From: Terriglobia bacterium
GTDB lineage: Bacteria; Acidobacteriota; Terriglobia; UBA7540
Reading direction: 5' to 3'
Length of the DNA: 5,954 nt
Assembly: GCA_030042795.1 (NCBI GenBank)
Contig: JASHYZ010000061.1
Span: 1-5,954 of the forward strand
Part shown: positions 5,795-5,954 of the stretch, piece by piece
Numbering within the stretch: position 1 is the stretch's first letter
Layout of the letters: every line of letters starts with the position of its first letter
Program-made: the position numbers and the translations under genes
Notes under the pieces: model-generated
Database searches by the model: none
Seen by the model: the letters and a program-made list of their open reading frames with translations, nothing else
What the model was told of the DNA's origin: nothing

Positions 5795-5877
5795 CTCGTG
5801 GATTCCCGGTTGCGCGGGAAGGATGGCACTGGAATACAACGTTTTGTTTCGGCGGCGTCACCCTCCGCGGAAGTGGG
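5795..5877 (+). repeat. Dispersed two-hairpin intergenic repeat, copy 2
   Basis: This copy starts 15 bases after the M81 stop codon, in the same orientation as copy 1. CTCGTGGATTCCC (5795-5807) and CGGCGTCACCCTC (5853-5865) are identical to copy 1 and their starts are again 58 bases apart. By hand alignment the first 41 bases match copy 1 at 34 positions, while the 17 bases between blocks have diverged. The first hairpin is a perfect 6-base stem, TTCCCG (5803-5808) with CGGGAA (5815-5820). The second is weaker, with a GGAA loop. It could also act as a 3'-end structure for the M81 transcript. Confidence 0.75.
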
Positions 5878-5954
5878 TCCGCACCGTTCCTCTGCTCGGT
5901 TCAGCCAGATGACTGCACGCACTCCACTCTTTTGTTTCCATCCTCCACTCAGTC

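Noticed and set aside
4078..5877. CRISPR array or insertion-sequence ends formed by the two related repeats
   Set aside because: There are only two copies about 1.7 kb apart, in direct rather than inverted orientation, with no regular spacers and no transposase between them.

Overview
This is a GC-rich chromosomal segment with four protein-coding genes, all on the + strand. The clues point to a soil-type Acidobacteriota, or a related lineage with many kinases. They are a membrane-anchored Ser/Thr-kinase-like protein with an N-terminal CPxC zinc-ribbon-like motif and a C-terminal TPR, a Tat-type M81 (MlrC-like) protein, and high GC at third codon positions. The taxon is an inference; there is no marker gene.

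Layout. Bases 1-215 hold the 3' end of a gene that resembles the C-terminus of the YcaQ/AlkZ-like winged-helix DNA glycosylase family. Its stop codon is followed at once by a two-tier inverted repeat (216-260). A perfect extended -10 box (317-325) then leads to a 672-codon gene at 349-2367. This encodes a zinc-ribbon-like motif, a kinase fold in which every catalytic residue has been replaced, one transmembrane helix, a Ser/Pro/Ala/Gln-rich linker and a TPR-like unit. It reads as a one-pass membrane pseudokinase. Bases 2368-2837 are a 470-base spacer with an AT-rich island and no gene I can defend. Next comes a 394-codon FAD/NAD oxidoreductase (2838-4022) that resembles mitochondrial apoptosis-inducing factor (AIF) along its whole length, including the C-terminal domain. 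After a 216-base gap lies a 513-codon M81-family (MlrC-like) metallopeptidase-type protein (4239-5780) with a twin-arginine N-terminus and a full set of predicted zinc ligands.

A dispersed two-hairpin repeat occurs in the same orientation just downstream of both the oxidoreductase (4078-4160) and the M81 gene (5795-5877). The paired 13-base blocks are identical and the spacing is conserved to the base. It looks like a REP/MITE-type intergenic repeat.

The genes do not form an obvious pathway. Gaps of 133, 470 and 216 bases, a separate promoter-like signal before the second gene, a weaker one before the third, and repeats between genes suggest independent transcription units. The points most worth following are the fully degenerate kinase, the bacterial AIF-type reductase and the paired repeat. 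I see no defence system, prophage, IS transposase, CRISPR array, tRNA or rRNA here.
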